Positions 45,401 to 47,792 of a stretch of DNA of 47,792 nt are shown piece after piece; the stretch's first letter is position 1, and each line of letters starts with the position of its first letter. The translations under genes and the position numbers were made by a program. The DNA is taken from positions 1-47,792 of the IMG/VR virus record IMGVR_UViG_3300025419_000004. The stretch is one strand, 5' to 3'. The DNA comes from a virus. The notes beneath the pieces were generated by a model, which was given only the letters and a program-made list of their open reading frames with translations, made no database searches and was not told the DNA's origin.

Positions 45401-46672
45401 CCCGAAGGCCCGGGAAATCTGCTGCTTGACGGAGGAGGTATTGAACGGGTCGCTGGTCCCGTTGCCGCTTGCGTTGTCCACCTGGCTCATGGCGGACACC
45501 GACTGGCTCACCCTGGCGAACCATTCCCTGACGCTCATGTTGGACAGCTCTATGGCCACGGGGTCGATGAGCAGGTCGCGGGGCTCCGAGCGGGGGGTCA
45601 AGTCGAGGTCCGGGTAGAGCTGCGTCATGTAGGCAATGAGCCGGCCGGCGATGTCCTCCTTGCGCTGGAGGGCGAGGAAGTCGGTGGGGCTGACCAGGGA
45701 CAGGTCGGCAAACCCACACGTCACGGGCCCGTTCTGCTGGGATTCGAACACCACGCTGGTCAACGGATCCTGAACGACCGTCGAGAGCATGGCATAGAAC
45801 TTGGCTGCCCCGTTGACCGCCGAGGGCAGTATGTCCACGTAGTTGTAGGTGAACTCCTGCGTCTGGTTGACCGTGGTGATAACCTGCGTGCCGGTCTTCG
45901 GGTCGTAGCTCGTGGAGGTGGAGCTGTCGATGACCTGCGTGCTGGTACGGCTGACCGCGCTGGTGGGGACCACGTCCCCGTACTGGACGTACGGCGGGCT
46001 GACCCCGGCAGGGTCGGTGGAGAGCATGACCTTGGTCCCCATGGTCCCCGGGAAGGTCGGCATCAGCCATTCCACCCGGCAGGCCACCTGGGACTTGTAG
46101 GAGCTTATGCCGCTCGGGGGGCCGATTACGGCGCTGGAGCCGCTGACGAACGGTATGACGGTGAAGCCGACCGTGGGGCTCACCTCGTAGAGGCCCATGT
46201 TCTTCCACGTGGTGCCGCCGTCCTGCGTGATGGTGGCGGGGAGGTCCTGGGCGATCCCCGCAGGGGTGAAGACGACGGGCTGGGAGGCCCCGGTGGGCCC
46301 GGTGGCCGCCGTGACGGCCTGCACGTACCCGTTGGCGTCCACGAACCGGAAGCCCACGGCATACAGGGTCCTACCCGCCCACGTCATTATCTGCATGGGA
46401 TCGTAGTTCCTGGCCAGGAACTGGAGGACCGCCTGCTCGCCCTGCGTGTCTATGGCTATGGTGCCGACGAAATGCGTCTTTCCGGACACGGGGGGCAGGG
46501 GTGCGCCGTTTATGGTGACGGTCCCGTAGATCGAGACCTCAAGCCGGACGTAGGAGGAGTCGGCCAGGACGTCGTATGGAAGGACGGTCGAGTCCACCGA
46601 CATGGAGGTGGCTCCAGCCTGGAGGACCGGCGTGACGAGCGTCAAGGCGCTTCCCGAGATTGGTGGCTGCAT
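42449..46672 (-). CDS. Baseplate J-like protein (1407 aa)
   Basis: A 1407-residue protein. The central region (about 560-640) contains NPVAATFGQDDEINSKFAS, then RDGYLTAALATPGVVAGEVV, the core of the Baseplate_J family (T4 gp6-like). The C-terminus has VTLTVVLEQGISASTIDPAV and IVAQVQAVPGVKSVVLPL, also typical of the family. The remainder is made of beta-rich insertions. It is larger than usual gp6-type proteins, which run near 400-660 residues. It would link wedges around the baseplate hub. It overlaps the upstream gene by 1 nt (TGATG). Confidence 0.85.
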   Translation of the reverse strand: MQPPISGSALTLVTPVLQAGATSMSVDSTVLPYDVLADSSYVRLEVSIYGTVTINGAPLPPVSGKTHFVGTIAIDTQGEQAVLQFLARNYDPMQIMTWAGRTLYAVGFRFVDANGYVQAVTAATGPTGASQPVVFTPAGIAQDLPATITQDGGTTWKNMGLYEVSPTVGFTVIPFVSGSSAVIGPPSGISSYKSQVACRVEWLMPTFPGTMGTKVMLSTDPAGVSPPYVQYGDVVPTSAVSRTSTQVIDSSTSTSYDPKTGTQVITTVNQTQEFTYNYVDILPSAVNGAAKFYAMLSTVVQDPLTSVVFESQQNGPVTCGFADLSLVSPTDFLALQRKEDIAGRLIAYMTQLYPDLDLTPRSEPRDLLIDPVAIELSNMSVREWFARVSQSVSAMSQVDNASGNGTSDPFNTSSVKQQISRAFGLSANDTQTLIDKQFDILGESVGLVRGGATSSVVTLTFYTYVKPTVTVSFPVGILCATVPDGNTPSLTFMTTGSAVVDKGSAASFYDPVNGWWAVSVPASCQTAGSTTNAGAGTIRTIGSGAPAGWNITNPVAATFGQDDEINSKFASRIAVRQVTGVDSGTRDGYLTAALATPGVVAGEVVAAGDVEMQRDWDPIRQKHVFGCVDVYVQGNTSSEEDDIVAFRYQNSGTYGAYTSYLFLTLVSKSSQLVKFQIGSAAFRALPWQPYQGVELLVSSLTGQFFLGLGKAQFNNTDGFLILDPGDMAYQVTGSGPTQAYVPFLINGVPATNLAAVTYAGGSANYSLLARIQSPLSDVPENQPVMKVNSVVGQAGYTGAVPEALVTLVHHSDFLLDGGSNRAGDTAQVPSTASSPLILTIEASVPGGVPLPVLIDSGMDLPVDTNGVPGNVLSVRSTDSSILYSFGPGGDYVIVPAGPYRTYALLPQVKSVAITQVSISGNVLTVACANDFGTGAPILLGGIPAANAAAFLNGETVVVVASTGTAFTATYPGSDLPATAVTGTATGSAIQDQQKVVVAYNKFVVSESLSFASGEALTLNGSIPSALANQGFIQNAWQPPTYGTSYVNPLGDTVDGTVLVLDVDLIAARVPYASRYVKVLFQNGQDPPTYETMVEGVDFILAVDPISGLATIQRNTSVSGTSRIPDGGQVLVSYFYNEAFTVATEYPAFVPILANRIASTKHADADVLVKAMVANPVDVTLTVVLEQGISASTIDPAVRTAIDTVLDNAETTLYQSEIVAQVQAVPGVKSVVLPLTKCAKSDGSYDVAVVIPTGTAWTPLSQDPAFTGLAVPSNSFISSGQILPDSTVPSGGPADAFVGLLYQGQEYARATSVRDFLDNAATPSVSSENGSFYIIGANDQVSASAPLAASYAQKVILTIPADTPTPSLKSYFVTYVVEGETTASDVVLSSTEYVVPGRVTIGYVASGS

Positions 46673-47445
46673 CAGTTCCCTACCCTGTCTCTAGTAGACG
46701 ATACCGTGAAATTGACCGGCAGCGGGGAGGACTGCACCCCGTAGCTGGTGATCGAGCACTCCACGCTCACCGACGTCGGGTCGGGCATGGAGGAGGATAT
46801 CCCCGTCACGTCCTTGAGCATCTCCTGGAGGCTCAGGTCCTGGACGGTCCTCTGGGCGGCCTGCACGCTCTTAATGTCCTGGAGGGCGTCCAGGATTTGC
46901 GAGGACACGTCCGCCTCCGTTATGGCGTTGCCAAACTTCTTCCCCACGTAGTCCTTGATCTTGCAGGTGAACTGGGGATAGAAGGAGCACCTGGAGGTCA
47001 GCACGAACTTCAGCACCTTCTGGATCAGCTTGTCGGTGTTCACGACCCTCAGGAGCCCCCCGATCCCCGACATCTTGAGGTCGTTGAGCTGCCCCTGGGC
47101 GCTGCACCTCAGGCAGTACGGCTGGCGGGTGATGTACCCCGCCTCGATCAGGGGGACGAACCAGCGCACCGGCTTCCTGAACATGACCTTGTAGAACTGG
47201 TCGTTGGTCTGCAGCCGGTTCTCGTCCGCCAGGATGTCGTACCCGTAGGTCGGGTCGTCGGGCTGGACGAGGGTCCCGCTGATGCGCAGGGTGAGGGTGC
47301 TCTGCCCGTTTATGGGTGCCCTCATGTTGAGGGAGGTGTTCGCGGCCAGGTGGAGCGTCCTGAAGTCCTTCGCGTCGACGATGTACCTCTCCTCCGAGAT
47401 GACATGGGGGCAGGGGGCCGTCCGCGTGTTGAAGTCGTAGCTCAT
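46672..47445 (-). CDS. Baseplate-region structural protein (257 aa)
   Basis: A 257-residue protein with a Cys pair (PYCLRCSAQGQL) and two others (SRCSFYPQFTCK), possibly a metal site, and a helical region (ITEADVSSQILDALQDIKSV). It is the gene upstream of the baseplate J-like protein, joined by a 1-nt overlap. It is probably a baseplate or tail-end protein of unknown T4 counterpart. Confidence 0.65.
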   Translation of the reverse strand: MSYDFNTRTAPCPHVISEERYIVDAKDFRTLHLAANTSLNMRAPINGQSTLTLRISGTLVQPDDPTYGYDILADENRLQTNDQFYKVMFRKPVRWFVPLIEAGYITRQPYCLRCSAQGQLNDLKMSGIGGLLRVVNTDKLIQKVLKFVLTSRCSFYPQFTCKIKDYVGKKFGNAITEADVSSQILDALQDIKSVQAAQRTVQDLSLQEMLKDVTGISSSMPDPTSVSVECSITSYGVQSSPLPVNFTVSSTRDRVGN

Positions 47446-47792
47446 GGGTCGATCTGCCCCCTGTCCACTACCCCGAGGGGCGTCCCGACCGGGCTGTGGT
47501 TCACCTGCTCAAGCTCGAAGATCGTGGGCGGGTCGGCAGGATGCACCCTGGCATACGGCTGGCCCTTGTATAGGACGGTGTCGTCGACCAGCACGGTCTG
47601 GTACTCGGGCTTGGAGAAGTAGCCATCGACCTTGGAGAGGATGGCCTGCAGGCCCTCGGGGCTGCCCTGGTCGGCATCCGCGGGGGGATTGACGAAGTCG
47701 TTGGCGTACTGGGCCCAGTCCTCGTGCTTCTCGACGAGGCAGCGGACCTGGTTCATGTAGTAGACCGCGTCCTCGTGCCTCTGGAGCATCTC
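47442..47792 (-). CDS. Virion-block protein, 5' end cut by window edge
   Basis: At least 117 codons are open to the right edge; no convincing start is inside the window, so it is treated as partial. The visible part is helical then beta (HEDAVYYMNQVRCLVEKHED, later SPEGLQAILSKVDGYF, then PPTIFELEQVNHSPVG). It overlaps the downstream gene by ATGA. Function unknown; structural by position. Confidence 0.6.
   Translation of the reverse strand, partial: EMLQRHEDAVYYMNQVRCLVEKHEDWAQYANDFVNPPADADQGSPEGLQAILSKVDGYFSKPEYQTVLVDDTVLYKGQPYARVHPADPPTIFELEQVNHSPVGTPLGVVDRGQIDP

Noticed and set aside
43190-46744. A 1184-codon plus-strand open frame opposite the baseplate J-like gene
   Set aside because: It is rich in Arg, Gly, Asp and His repeats typical of the antisense of GC-rich genes, has no ribosome binding site and lies wholly over a gene with clear baseplate motifs.

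Overview
The window is a piece of a large, GC-rich tailed-phage genome. It carries contractile-tail/baseplate genes, including a 1407-residue baseplate J-like protein, a six-tRNA cluster, two homing endonucleases and dense operons of small genes joined by 4-nt ATGA/GTGA overlaps. Nearly all non-structural genes lie on the minus strand. The host is not named by any gene. One cargo gene, a lipoprotein with immunoglobulin-like folds and four glycine-rich repeats at 17650-19608, is of a style common in Acidobacteriota and related soil or sediment bacteria, so that host group is a guess with moderate support.

Layout. 1-817: three small minus-strand genes. 908-6481: a plus-strand block of virion-type genes and three tiny membrane proteins; one gene combines an ADP-ribosyltransferase-like domain with a histidine-phosphatase domain whose halves appear in swapped order. 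6518-7426: GIY-YIG homing endonuclease. 7430-12473: minus operon with RNA ligase, membrane protein, NadV (nicotinamide phosphoribosyltransferase) and NatV (NMN adenylyltransferase-Nudix). 12542-15995: AAA+ ATPase, LemA-like protein, TPM-like membrane protein. 16029-19608: small genes, a nucleotidyltransferase and the Ig-like lipoprotein. 19700-28991: UvrD-type helicase, two DNA methyltransferases, HD-domain protein, acyl carrier protein, a DUF4160/DUF2442 pair, a DUF262 protein and hypotheticals. 29058-29690: six tRNAs with four 24-nt tandem repeats between two of them. 30304-30583: a probable structured non-coding RNA with its own promoter and terminator. 30635-35509: third methyltransferase, hypotheticals, ASCH-like and deoxyribosyltransferase-like proteins, Dam methylase, plus a two-gene plus-strand island at 33273-33712. 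35542-47792: minus-strand baseplate/tail genes, interrupted by the second homing endonuclease and including two more ADP-ribosyltransferase-like domains, one fused to a Nudix domain.

Themes. (1) NAD and ADP-ribose chemistry recurs: NadV plus NatV could rebuild NAD+ from nicotinamide, as in the described phage NAD+-reconstitution route NARP2, and three ART-like domains lie in or beside virion genes. (2) tRNA maintenance: six tRNAs and an RNA ligase, with several tRNAs altered at normally invariant nucleotides. (3) DNA modification: four methyltransferases. (4) Gene expression: at least six minus-strand promoters share an AATCCC-like box exactly 29 nt upstream of a TATAAT-like -10 box, often with very short leaders. 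All functions are assigned by reading motifs; no database search was run.
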